NCBI RefSeq assembly: GCF_001680005.1
Contig: NC_033556.1
Location: forward strand, 930,001-994,000
Origin: Plasmodium coatneyi
Taxonomy: Eukaryota > Apicomplexa > Aconoidasida > Haemosporida > Plasmodiidae
Direction: 5' to 3'
DNA: 64,000 nucleotides
Positions within the stretch are counted from its first letter, which is position 1; each line of letters opens with the position of its first letter. The position numbers and the translations under genes were made by a program. The notes beneath the pieces were generated by a model that was given only the letters and a program-made list of their open reading frames with translations, was not told where the DNA came from and searched no databases. Below, piece by piece: positions 55,399 through 64,000 of this stretch.

Positions 55399-56429
55399 CG
55401 TGGGAGGGGGGGATTATCCTTGTCGGTTTTGCATTTTAGGATGAGGAGGTGGAAGAGTCGGAGGACGTTTTGGGGTTGAACTTTGCCTGACCTGTTCATA
55501 ACTTTTTTGGAAAAAAAAAAAAAAAAAAAAAAAAAAAAACGCACACAAAGGGGGAAGACAGGAAAAAAAAAAAAAAAATACAAACATACAAACATACATA
55601 CATAAGTACATTTATGTGTCTGTTTATACAGAACGAACGAGGCGCATGAAATGGGAGGTGTAGCGAATACAACACATATGCAACACGTATGCAACGCGTA
55701 TGCAACACGACGGATACCGCTGCCTGGGGGAGGCGGCACATTTTTGCATGCACACCTGGTCTATAGGTTGGTGGTATGCAGGCACGTGAAAATGCTTCAC
55801 ATGGTGACGTCACCTCACTGCACAATTTGTCCCCTTTGTTAGCATCGCTTCAGTAGTTGGACGTGACAAACGCGGGGGAAGGGTGACAGTTGTCTTCTCT
55901 GCGGGGTCAAACAACAGCCCCGCAACTGGTGCACATGACCGAAAATGGGAACAAAATGACGCACAAAATTATTCTCTACACAGGGCAAGTGCTCGGGGGG
56001 GCACCTCCCCCCCTTGGGAGCGCGCAATGATGCACACGCATGTTATATATTTATATATATATATATATACATACACATGTGTGTTATTTTTCTTGGGGGG
56101 TGTCAACTTTGGAGTTGTTTTATGAAAAAGTGTTCTGTTGGTGGACGGCCGAAGGGGAAGTGGCGGGTGCGCTATTCGTCGTAGCGGTGCGGCGGGGAAG
56201 GAAAAGGAAATAAAAGAAAGGAAAGGAAAATGGTTAGAATGAATAGCGGGGTGGAGAAAGAAAGAAAAAAAAAAAAAAAAAAGCAAACAGCAATAAGCAA
56301 GCAAGCCCAGAAAGTAACCACAAAAAGGCGCAAGTGGGTGAAGAATGTTGCAAACGGGCAGCAGGCAGATCAACCTGGGGAATAACCCCTTAGCAGTCGT
56401 GCAGGCAGAACGTTCCCACTTTTGGCGAG
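55399..56429. other. Divergent promoter region, 1 kb
   Basis: Lies between the ACbeta start (minus) and the Sac phosphatase start (plus). It has A runs at about 55511-55539 and 55567-55579, ACATACAAACATAC repeats at about 55580-55600, an (AT)n run at about 56052-56069 and an A run at about 56267-56282. No gene supported. Confidence 0.6.
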
Positions 56430-59400
56430 ATGCAGGTGGGGAGTCTGGCCAACTTGCGGAAGGTGAAGGTGTATGGAAGTCGGGATTCGCTGTTCATCGT
56501 TGGGGTGAACAAGAAGGAGGAGGCGTATGAAATAACGGAGGTGGGGCGGGGTAGGGAGGTGGAGGTGAAGCGGAACTTCCAGGTGCACACAAAGTCCTCC
56601 TATCGTAACTTTGTGTGGAAAAATGGTCTAGAGTATGTGTGTAAATGTGAGGGTGTGTTGGGGTGCATCCGGTTTTTAAGTTACCCCTATTTGTATGTCA
56701 TAACGAAGAAGGAGAAAGTAGCTGTCCTGTTCAATGAGCACAAGGTGTACCAGGTCAAGTCGGTCCTGCTGATCCCGTTTAGAGACGATGTGTTTGAAAA
56801 CTTCAACGATGAGAATGAGTTGGTGCAAGTTTTCTACAACAGCGTTAATCACAAGAATATTTATTTTTCGTACACATATAATTTGCCTTGCTGTGTGCAG
56901 GAGAACTATTACTTGCAGAAGGAGTTCCTTCGAGGGGTCAACATCCACTGTAGGGACTACAGGAATGAGTACCTGTGGAACCGCTACCACAGTAAGGCAT
57001 TTATTCGACAAAACGTGTTCATATGTGTGCCAACAATTAGTGGGTTCTTTGTTCAGTCTAAATTCTGTTGTGAAGGGAAAGTCATAGATGTGACGTTTAT
57101 CGCTAGGAGGTGTAACAAGTACGCCGGGACGAGGTACCGCAAAAGAGGCATCAACGCGAAGGGATACTCAGCCAACCAAGTAGAAACGGAACTTATTTTA
57201 TTCCAAAGGGATTTCGAAACAGCCATCCTTTCGTATGTACAACTGAGGGGATCCGTTCCTGTGTTCTGGAGTCAAGGTGTTAACTACCACCTGTTGAAGA
57301 GGCCAAAAATAAAGTGCATGAAAAATGACGTCCTTTTTACCTGCACAAAAAGACACTTCAGTCACCTTCTACGAAGATATGGGTACCCTATTATTGCCAT
57401 AAACCTGCTGAGCAAAAACAAACACAGTGATGAGAATAATTTGTCGAATGAATATGAAGCTTGTATTGCTGTGCTGAATAGGGACATGCCTCCTCCTGTT
57501 AGGATCATTTACAAACACCTAGATCTGAGGAAGGCATACAAAATAGGCACCAAGTACACCCTCCAAAGGTTGAAGGTTCTGTTTAATTTTTCGCAGAGCA
57601 ATGTAGGCTACTTCTACCTTAGGAATGGTGACGTGGTTGTCATCCAGAGGGGGATCCTTCGCTTCAATTGTGTCGACTGTCTTGATAGGACAAACGCAGC
57701 TCAGCTATTCCTTAAGATGTATATGTTGGTACATTTTTTAGAACTGATTAGCCGCGTGAAAAAGAAGGCCTTATGTGTTAACCACGTCGGACATCTATCT
57801 CAGATGTATGAAGAGTTGGGCGATGCCATAGCGAAGCAGTATGCAGGTTCTACTGCGCATAAGAAGTACACCCCTGGGCAGAGCAACAACTTTTTTGTGC
57901 AATCTAAGGAACTACTAACATCAATTAAGCGGTACTATATTAGCTCGTTTAACGACCTGGAGAAGCAAAAATCCATTAATCTGTTCCTAGGTGTGGCAGA
58001 CGATAAACTGCAGGATATTCGGCACGCCCACGACCTCGACACGTACGTGCATGGGCGCACCTTCTTTCGACCCGAGGGTGCTAGTCGTGCATCCCCCTTC
58101 TGGTGGGTCCTCCCGCTGGAGCGGTTTTGCGCCAAGGTGGAGTTGCTGCTCGGGGGGAGACTCAAAAATGGGCGCAACATAACGGGGGGCCACGTAACGA
58201 CTAACCGGATTGCTAACCGGATTGCTAACCGAACTGCTAGACGAACCGCTACGCGGTGCACCCACAGGAGGAAGGACAAAGTCGTGCCTAGCATGTTAAG
58301 CAATTTGAAGTTCTACCGCTGTTTCAGCGAAACGAATGTTTTCAAAAATTTGTACAACGCGCACAACTGGGAGGGTCGATTCGCACAGGTGGTGGAGCTA
58401 GCCGTCAGAGGGGTAACAGAAGTGGGTAAAGCTGCAGGCGTCACCTGTGCGTCCTCCACTGCAGGGACGCTCCTGTTGAAGAGTTGCGGAGGGGAGAGCC
58501 ACGCCGGAAGGCTGTCCAAAAAATCGGTGGAAGAAGTCTTATCCCCTTTTGAGCGATCCCTGAATTTAATCTCCCACGTGCACAAATTCTACGACGCACA
58601 CAAACATAACTTCTATTTTTACTTCGAAAACAAGAACGTCTTTAGATTCCGCATTTGGAGAAATATAGCAACGTATAATTATCTGAACTACCTGAAGATT
58701 TTTTTCGACGTCTTTTTTCTTCTGTACTACTGCTTCTGCAAGAGGTACAACGTGAGCATGGTGTATATGAGTCATGTGAATGCGTTGTGTAGGTTGCTCG
58801 GTCACTGCAACAACACAGACGGTAGGGGAAACCGCAGGGTGCATGGGTGCGCCCCCCCCTTGGTGAATCCCTACACATTAGAGAAGGACGTGCAGCAGAT
58901 CATCCACCAGTATGGTAGTTACAAAAAGGTGTCCTTTGCGTTGGAACCTTACCTGAATTATTCCACCTTGAATAGCGCTCCTTATCAGTACATGCTAATG
59001 AGTGGGCGCTCTCTTATTGGGAGGACACGAAAAAACAGGAAGCGTCCTCCCTTAAGGGGAAGACACCCACGTAAGAATGGTGCAGTGAGGAACATTTTTA
59101 AACGATCCTATATTACCCATGTGAATGACTCTCCTGTTATACACTTAGAGGGGAAGACACACTACAACCCCATTTTCAAGAAAAAGCTAATTGATCAAAT
59201 GAAGAACAGGGTGGTTAAAGGGAAGGGCGCCTGTGCCTATTACTCGAGGGCGTATGAGAGGTCGAAAAGGCGCTGCATCGGACCTACAAAGGGGACCAAG
59301 CAGCTGGACCAGTTGGAAGAGCAGATTAAGAAAACGCCGCGGGGGTACTGCCCAATATATTTCAATGCTAACATGGTTAAGTTTTTTTTTTTCATATATA

Positions 59401-60146
59401 GTTGCTGCCGTGGGGGGGGTTCAACGGAGGAGAACGCCAAGTGGTCCAGTTCCGTGTCCGTCGTGAGGGGGATTGTCATGGATTTGTTACGCGTGGCACC
59501 ACCGGTGGGCGCGCCCCCGCAAAACATGCAGCTGCTGCTCAGACAAGCGACCCAAGCACGCACCCTGCAGGAGTTCCTCTCCGACCTGTATATGCACTAC
59601 GTTTACAAAGACGATCAGTACAAGGAACTGAACCTAAGTAACCTCCAAAATCCCAACGCGCCAAACTGCAGTGACGAAAAGAGCAAAGTGAAAAAATCAG
59701 AACAGAGGTTCCTCCTAGACGAGTATGACACATTTGATTACAATTTAAAAAAAAAAAAAAAAAAAATTTCCCAAATCGATCGGAAAATAAAAAACGAAGT
59801 CGGCAAGCATCACGCACATCTCTCCAGGGAGTATCTCTCCGTGAAGCATTTTACAAAAACCTACTTCAACGAGATGACCGACTTGCGGAACCGAGACAGG
59901 GACGTGAATAGATTTTTTCTTCACCAGGCTGAGTTGGGAAACTCCCAAATGGCCAACCAAAGTTACCATTTCTTTCAGGAAAACTCCTTGCACTCCACAC
60001 GGTTCGACGGGAAAAAGAACCCGTTCACTACGTGGACCTCAGCGCAAATGGTGCCTAACTTCAACGTTCTGCGTCATAGACTGGAGGGCCAGGTGGACTA
60101 CCTGCAGTACTGCAACCCGATGTCACGCGATATTTTCCGCCCGTAG
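56430..60146 (+). CDS. Sac domain phosphoinositide phosphatase
   Basis: Predicted lipid phosphatase acting on phosphoinositides at endomembranes; the P. falciparum ortholog is annotated as an inositol phosphatase (recalled). Single exon, 1238 residues, ATG at 56430. The Sac module spans about 90-520: YLWNRYHSKAFIRQNVFICV, then VIDVTFIARRCNKYAGTRYR and RGINAKGYSANQVETELILFQ. The catalytic CX5R loop lies within RFNCVDCLDRTNAAQ (about 412-426). I see no synaptojanin-type 5-phosphatase domain in the C-terminal 700 residues, which are charged, with hydrophobic stretches near 58680-58740 and 59382-59405, and an in-frame run of about 20 A (59747-59766) giving poly-Lys. A small NRIANRIANRTARR repeat lies at about 58205-58250. 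Whether it is Sac1-like or Fig4-like cannot be settled by eye. Converges on the cyclin gene, stops 107 bp apart. Confidence 0.9.
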   Translation: MQVGSLANLRKVKVYGSRDSLFIVGVNKKEEAYEITEVGRGREVEVKRNFQVHTKSSYRNFVWKNGLEYVCKCEGVLGCIRFLSYPYLYVITKKEKVAVLFNEHKVYQVKSVLLIPFRDDVFENFNDENELVQVFYNSVNHKNIYFSYTYNLPCCVQENYYLQKEFLRGVNIHCRDYRNEYLWNRYHSKAFIRQNVFICVPTISGFFVQSKFCCEGKVIDVTFIARRCNKYAGTRYRKRGINAKGYSANQVETELILFQRDFETAILSYVQLRGSVPVFWSQGVNYHLLKRPKIKCMKNDVLFTCTKRHFSHLLRRYGYPIIAINLLSKNKHSDENNLSNEYEACIAVLNRDMPPPVRIIYKHLDLRKAYKIGTKYTLQRLKVLFNFSQSNVGYFYLRNGDVVVIQRGILRFNCVDCLDRTNAAQLFLKMYMLVHFLELISRVKKKALCVNHVGHLSQMYEELGDAIAKQYAGSTAHKKYTPGQSNNFFVQSKELLTSIKRYYISSFNDLEKQKSINLFLGVADDKLQDIRHAHDLDTYVHGRTFFRPEGASRASPFWWVLPLERFCAKVELLLGGRLKNGRNITGGHVTTNRIANRIANRTARRTATRCTHRRKDKVVPSMLSNLKFYRCFSETNVFKNLYNAHNWEGRFAQVVELAVRGVTEVGKAAGVTCASSTAGTLLLKSCGGESHAGRLSKKSVEEVLSPFERSLNLISHVHKFYDAHKHNFYFYFENKNVFRFRIWRNIATYNYLNYLKIFFDVFFLLYYCFCKRYNVSMVYMSHVNALCRLLGHCNNTDGRGNRRVHGCAPPLVNPYTLEKDVQQIIHQYGSYKKVSFALEPYLNYSTLNSAPYQYMLMSGRSLIGRTRKNRKRPPLRGRHPRKNGAVRNIFKRSYITHVNDSPVIHLEGKTHYNPIFKKKLIDQMKNRVVKGKGACAYYSRAYERSKRRCIGPTKGTKQLDQLEEQIKKTPRGYCPIYFNANMVKFFFFIYSCCRGGGSTEENAKWSSSVSVVRGIVMDLLRVAPPVGAPPQNMQLLLRQATQARTLQEFLSDLYMHYVYKDDQYKELNLSNLQNPNAPNCSDEKSKVKKSEQRFLLDEYDTFDYNLKKKKKKISQIDRKIKNEVGKHHAHLSREYLSVKHFTKTYFNEMTDLRNRDRDVNRFFLHQAELGNSQMANQSYHFFQENSLHSTRFDGKKNPFTTWTSAQMVPNFNVLRHRLEGQVDYLQYCNPMSRDIFRP

Positions 60147-60253
60147 GGGTGGGTATTTTTCCTAGCTTTATGTATTTTATTTTGGGGTTTATTGCAACCC
60201 ATGTGTGGGTTCATTCGGAACCCATTTCTTTTTTTCCGATCACATCTACCGCA

Positions 60254-62963
60254 TCATTCGCTGAATAGCCTGATTTCCCGCAACGCCATCTTAACTCGGG
60301 TTATGCTATCGCAGGGGGGGGAGAAAAAAAAGAAAAATAAGATTCGGTGTCACGAAAGAAGTTATACACGGTGGTCAGTTTCACGCATTTGCAGAGAAGG
60401 GGAAGGAGGTGCCAACTCAAGGCAGACGAACATGTGTGCCCCGTGAGGGGAGGAACTCACCTGATTGGGTTCTTGGAACTGACGTGCTGTGTGAAGCGGG
60501 TCGCCTTTTTTTCAAAATCTGCAGGGGGGGCATATAATGGAGGGAGGAAAGTGTAGCAGTGCGAAGGAAGTTAAAGTGGTAAAGCAGTGTAAGTGCTAAG
60601 TGGGTTAATGCGCCTGGATGATGAATTCACCTATATTGCCACTCACCCTGGAGAGACATCTTCTGCAGGTCCAGTTTACCGCAAATCCACTTCAGCGAAA
60701 TGTATGCACGCAGGATGGAAGCCACCATGATCTCCTTCGAAGTGAAGACCAAACAAAGAGGGGTTTTGTAATAATCCAGGAAGCTGAGGGAGGCGATTTT
60801 TTGCAGGCAGGTTACCTCCTCCTCCGTCACGTAGCCCTTCATGATACTTACAAAGGTTCCAATGAAGAATGGAAACAGATCGAAGGAAAATTTGTCTGGC
60901 TTTAAAAAGTAATTGATGCTTTTGAGAATCTCCCCTTCGTAGTAAATGATTACCTTCTGCATGAGTTGTAGTTTCTGTCCCGAATTTTTTAGAACCCACT
61001 TGGAGGCCGATATGTGGATCTTCCGCTTTTCGCGCTTGCACAGATGTTGGAAGTGGGTCAGGTACGTTTGGGGGGGGGGCTCCTCCGGGGCGTCACCCAG
61101 GTCGTCTGGTATATCGTCTGGTATATCGTCTGGTAGATCATCATGTGGACCGTCATATAGATCGTCATGCGTGCTGTGTTTTCCCCCCTCTAACTCACAC
61201 TCAGACACGTCCCTGCTGTTGCACTCGGACAGGTACGAGTTGAAGCAGTCACTAACGTGGCCTATGTTGTTCACGTCAGACACGTAACCTGCGCTGATTA
61301 TGCGTTTTATTTGGGCCAGGTCTCGGTGTAGGTTGTTCGTTTCACTTGGTTCCGTAGATGGTTTCTTCACGTCCCCCTTGGGGGAGAGCTTTCGCTTTTT
61401 TTTCCCGCTGCGGGGGGGTGACCCTCCTTGGGATGCTTCCCCCGGAGGATGGGTTTCTTCTTCTCCGTGGCGTCTTCCACTTGCCTCTTCCTCCTTTGCT
61501 GCGTTACCCGCCGTATGCTCAATCGAACCGAACGTGTGTTCATCCGAAAGGTCTTCCCACTTCTGGTAAGCGCGCCCACTTAGGACCATGCCAATTTGTA
61601 GCTCCCTCATTTTTTTTTTTATTTTTTTTTTCTTGTCAAAATAATTAAGTAACTTAAAAATCATCTTTGGAATATCGTAGAGCTTTTTAGTCCTTTTCAG
61701 GTTTTCTATGTCCTCTCTCATTTTCCATGCCAAGAAAATACACGCCCCACCAATCAAGTAGGGCAACGCATTCTTCTTCCTCCTCAGAACCTTCTCGTTA
61801 TATTTATGCAAATAATACAGGGCCATTGCAATGATGCTGAACGACAGATTCAGGTGCTTCCCAAGTATTATTACAAACTTGCAGCTTTTCATAATATATT
61901 TTTGGAATTTTTTTTTTTTTTTAAAAAGGTCATAGTATTTTTCCTTCTCGTTTAGACTCATGTTCATGTCTAGTGCGATGCTCAATCTGTTGTAAAGTTC
62001 CCTTTTTATTTCTTCCTTTAATTGGTCTATTTCGTTTGGGGGGGTAAATGCACGTTTGTCACGTTCTTCGTCATCCCCATTGTTGGCACCGTCACTTGGG
62101 GTGTCCCTCTTTGGGTGGTCGTCTTCCGATTGGCGTTCTTCAGTAACTACATGATCCCCATTGGCAGGTCCCCTGTTCGCTTCTCTTCCCCCTGCTGTTG
62201 CTTCTTCCCCATTGCAACTTCTTCTAGCGGTCTCATGCACTTCATTCTTCCAACAGATGGGGGTCTTTACTATTCTAGATGCGCCTCTAGAAGGATCTAA
62301 CTGGTTCTCCCTTAGGACCTCTCTCATGGGGAGTGTTTCGTGGGTACTTATCACATCTTCAGCAAAGTTACAATTGGTCCTTTTTGCGTTATCGCATGGG
62401 TCACTAGAGTTTTCACTGGACAGAGACCAGACGGAACTGTCCTCTTCCAGTTCGGAAAGGCCCCCCAAATCATGTGGAGAGCTACCCCCTTCAGGAAGGG
62501 GATCATTTTTCTTTTTCTCCTCCTTGATATTTGCACTTTCCTGTGCGTCTTGGCAATTTTTTTGTGGTCTCCATTTCGAGTGTTCACCATTTGAGTGTCT
62601 CCCCCGGGGAAGTTTCCCCACGTTGGGTTTTCCCCATTTCTTCATCGTTGGTATCGAGTTTGGCGTTGTGCTTCCCTCTGATAAATCTGACTCTTCCTTG
62701 GGTGAGCCTGATCCCTTTTTATCTTTCTCATTTTTTTTATCGGTGTGGGTGTACCTCTCGGGGGGAGCAGGATCGGGGGGGCTTTCTGCCCCGCTTTGTG
62801 CACGACTCACCTTTACATGGAAGGATTTCTTCTTCGCAAGGTATTGTTCCCCTTTCCTCCTATCGGATGTTCTCTTGTTTTTCACTGGTTCTCGAGTAGG
62901 CCTGCCGTTTGGCAAATCATTGATGGTGCCTACATTGCAGTTGCCGGGCTGGATAATTTTCAT
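60254..62963 (-). CDS. Cyclin-box protein (transcription-type cyclin likely), three exons
   Basis: Predicted CDK partner. Model: complement(60254..60305, 60461..60518, 60647..62963), 808 residues. Exon 1 ends CAGG|GTGAGT, exon 2 is DFEKKATRFTQHVSSKNPI, and exon 3 ends VKMALREIRLFSE, with phases exact. Residues 1-330 are disordered. Cyclin fold 1 is about 338-421: FVIILGKHLNLSFSIIAMAL, LPYLIGGACIFLAWKMRED. Fold 2 is about 641-761: LMQKVIIYYEGEILKSINYF, then SFLDYYKTPLCLVFTSKEIM and VASILRAYISLKW. An insert of about 200 low-complexity residues, including (PDDI)n at about 61105-61150, separates the two folds. The HYLHKYNE and ACIFLAWKMRE pattern is closer to C/K/L/T cyclins than to mitotic cyclins. 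The partner CDK is not in this window. Confidence 0.78.
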
Positions 62964-64000
62964 GTTTTTGCAACTCCTGCGGTTTTGTGTGCGTTCGTTC
63001 TATGTCTTCTTATGTCAGATGGGCTTCTCGTCGTTTTGTCTTTTTTTTTATGTTGCGCGTTCTTCGTCATGCGAGGAGTGCAACTTTCCCCGTGTTGTTC
63101 CGCCGTTGCCGTGGTGAGTCTCTTTCGCTAGGAGAATTTCCAATTTGGCCGTTTTATTATTTTTTTTTTTTTTTTTTGGCCAATTAGGTCAGCTATTTTT
63201 TTTGTTTTGGCTACCTGTTCGTTCAGGTGACTTTTTTCCCTTTTTCGTCTCTCTACTGCGCAGCGCACACGCAGACATCACGTGGTACGAGTCCCACTTT
63301 GGTAATTACTGAATTTGGGAAAACGTTGTGAATAAGGGGATGTGCTTCGTTTCGTTACGATCCTTACCCGTGTCACCACAGTGGAGCAAAGGGAACGTGC
63401 AAAAGAGACATGCAAAAAGTTCTGACCTGTTCAGGCAAAAATGGAGGCGATCTTCCATGTACGACGCTTTTTTTTTTTTCTTTCCTTCCCCCCTTTAGAT
63501 GATCAATTTTCCGTTTAGTGGAATTTGGCGATGATGAGAAGACGATGTGTGCCTACCCGCCTGGGCCTGAATTGCGCCAAACGGGGGGACAAACGACAAA
63601 CGGATCGTCTTCTTCAGCGTCTGTTTGTTACGATGACTAATGTTAGCACTGTTGTTGCTTTGAATGCTGCCATTCAGTTGTCACTACATAAGCGTCGTGC
63701 ACATGTGTCAGGCACGATGCGGCAAATATGACGATAATAACATTCCATGGAGGGGGTGAAAAAAAAAATAATGAAATGAAAGTGGAGCAACTCTGCTTGT
63801 ATCGCAAGTGTTGAAGGGGCCGCTTGGGGTGCCGACTTCATGTGTTACTGGTCCAGTCGCAAAAAATGACATCGCTTCCTTGTTTTCAAGGAGTCAGTTA
63901 AAGTTAAGGTTGGGCATGCAAAAATTGTCGGGAGGTCGGGCCTGGGACTGTAGGCAAAACGTTGCCTCGTGCTGGGGAAAATAAAAAAAGGCAAGAAGGG
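62964..64000. other. Intergenic to window end
   Basis: Upstream of the cyclin gene. T runs at about 63159-63177 and 63469-63480, and a TTTTGGCTAC motif near 63205. Perfect 7-bp inverted arms TTTGGCG/CGCCAAA (63524-63530 / 63575-63581) enclose ATGATGA and CTGA. No gene supported; the promoter of a gene beyond the window could begin here. Confidence 0.5.

Noticed and set aside
56042..56069. AT-rich stretch considered as a TATA-type promoter element
   Set aside because: It is a simple dinucleotide repeat; position relative to a transcription start cannot be judged from sequence.
1..64000. tRNA or rRNA genes, transposases, phage or bacterial-type defence systems
   Set aside because: I looked for T-loop GTTCRA contexts, rRNA-like conserved blocks and known transposase or defence motifs. 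Nothing convincing; the window is ordinary eukaryotic core chromosome.

Overview
The window is apicomplexan nuclear DNA, almost certainly a Plasmodium chromosome of the vivax/simian-parasite clade. The protein set is Plasmodium-like: soluble-type adenylyl cyclase beta, calcineurin A, SF-assemblin, and conserved domains interrupted by lysine-, asparagine- and acid-rich inserts. Base composition is moderate rather than extremely AT-rich. Introns are short (about 100-200 bp, one near 600 bp), and intergenic DNA is full of A or T runs of 15-33 bases. From memory, the gene order matches the left part of P. falciparum chromosome 8: inositol phosphatase, ACbeta, calcineurin A, RAD54-like, gamma-tubulin, proteasome beta and MetAP1c. 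This synteny is recalled, not computed. I saw no tRNA, rRNA, transposon, CRISPR array or subtelomeric gene family.

Layout. 0-9 kb, minus strand: type 1 methionine aminopeptidase (cut by the window edge), a zf-HIT BCD1-like snoRNP assembly factor, and the splicing factor cactin. 11.7-18.5 kb: a plus-strand proteasome beta subunit converging on gamma-tubulin, then a GRAM + VASt-like lipid-transfer protein with a C-terminal membrane anchor on its own short exon. 20.7-29 kb, minus strand: a membrane FtsH-like AAA protein without a visible protease motif, and a RAD54-family SNF2 ATPase. 29.9-31.8 kb: a seven-exon WDR83/MORG1-like WD40 protein. 34-39.7 kb, plus strand: SF-assemblin and UTP14. 39.9-45.6 kb: a degenerate cyclophilin, a small unknown plus-strand gene and calcineurin A. 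47.5-55.4 kb, minus strand: a coiled-coil unknown and six-exon adenylyl cyclase beta. 56.4-63 kb: a Sac-type phosphoinositide phosphatase converging on a cyclin-box protein.

Functionally these are housekeeping genes (proteostasis, snoRNP/ribosome biogenesis, splicing, DNA repair, microtubule nucleation) plus signalling genes (cAMP, calcium/calcineurin, phosphoinositide, cyclin). There is no operon logic. Several pairs are head-to-head and could share promoter regions: WDR83-like/SF-assemblin, cyclophilin/small protein, ACbeta/Sac phosphatase. Convergent pairs lie only 107-449 bp apart. Splice models for cactin, the proteasome subunit, the WD40 protein, calcineurin, ACbeta and the cyclin were built by hand from GT/AG sites, phase and domain continuity. 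The most unusual non-coding signals are a 69-bp element found twice 10 kb apart, each copy ending in a long A tract, and a recurring TTTGGCTA core beside homopolymer tracts.
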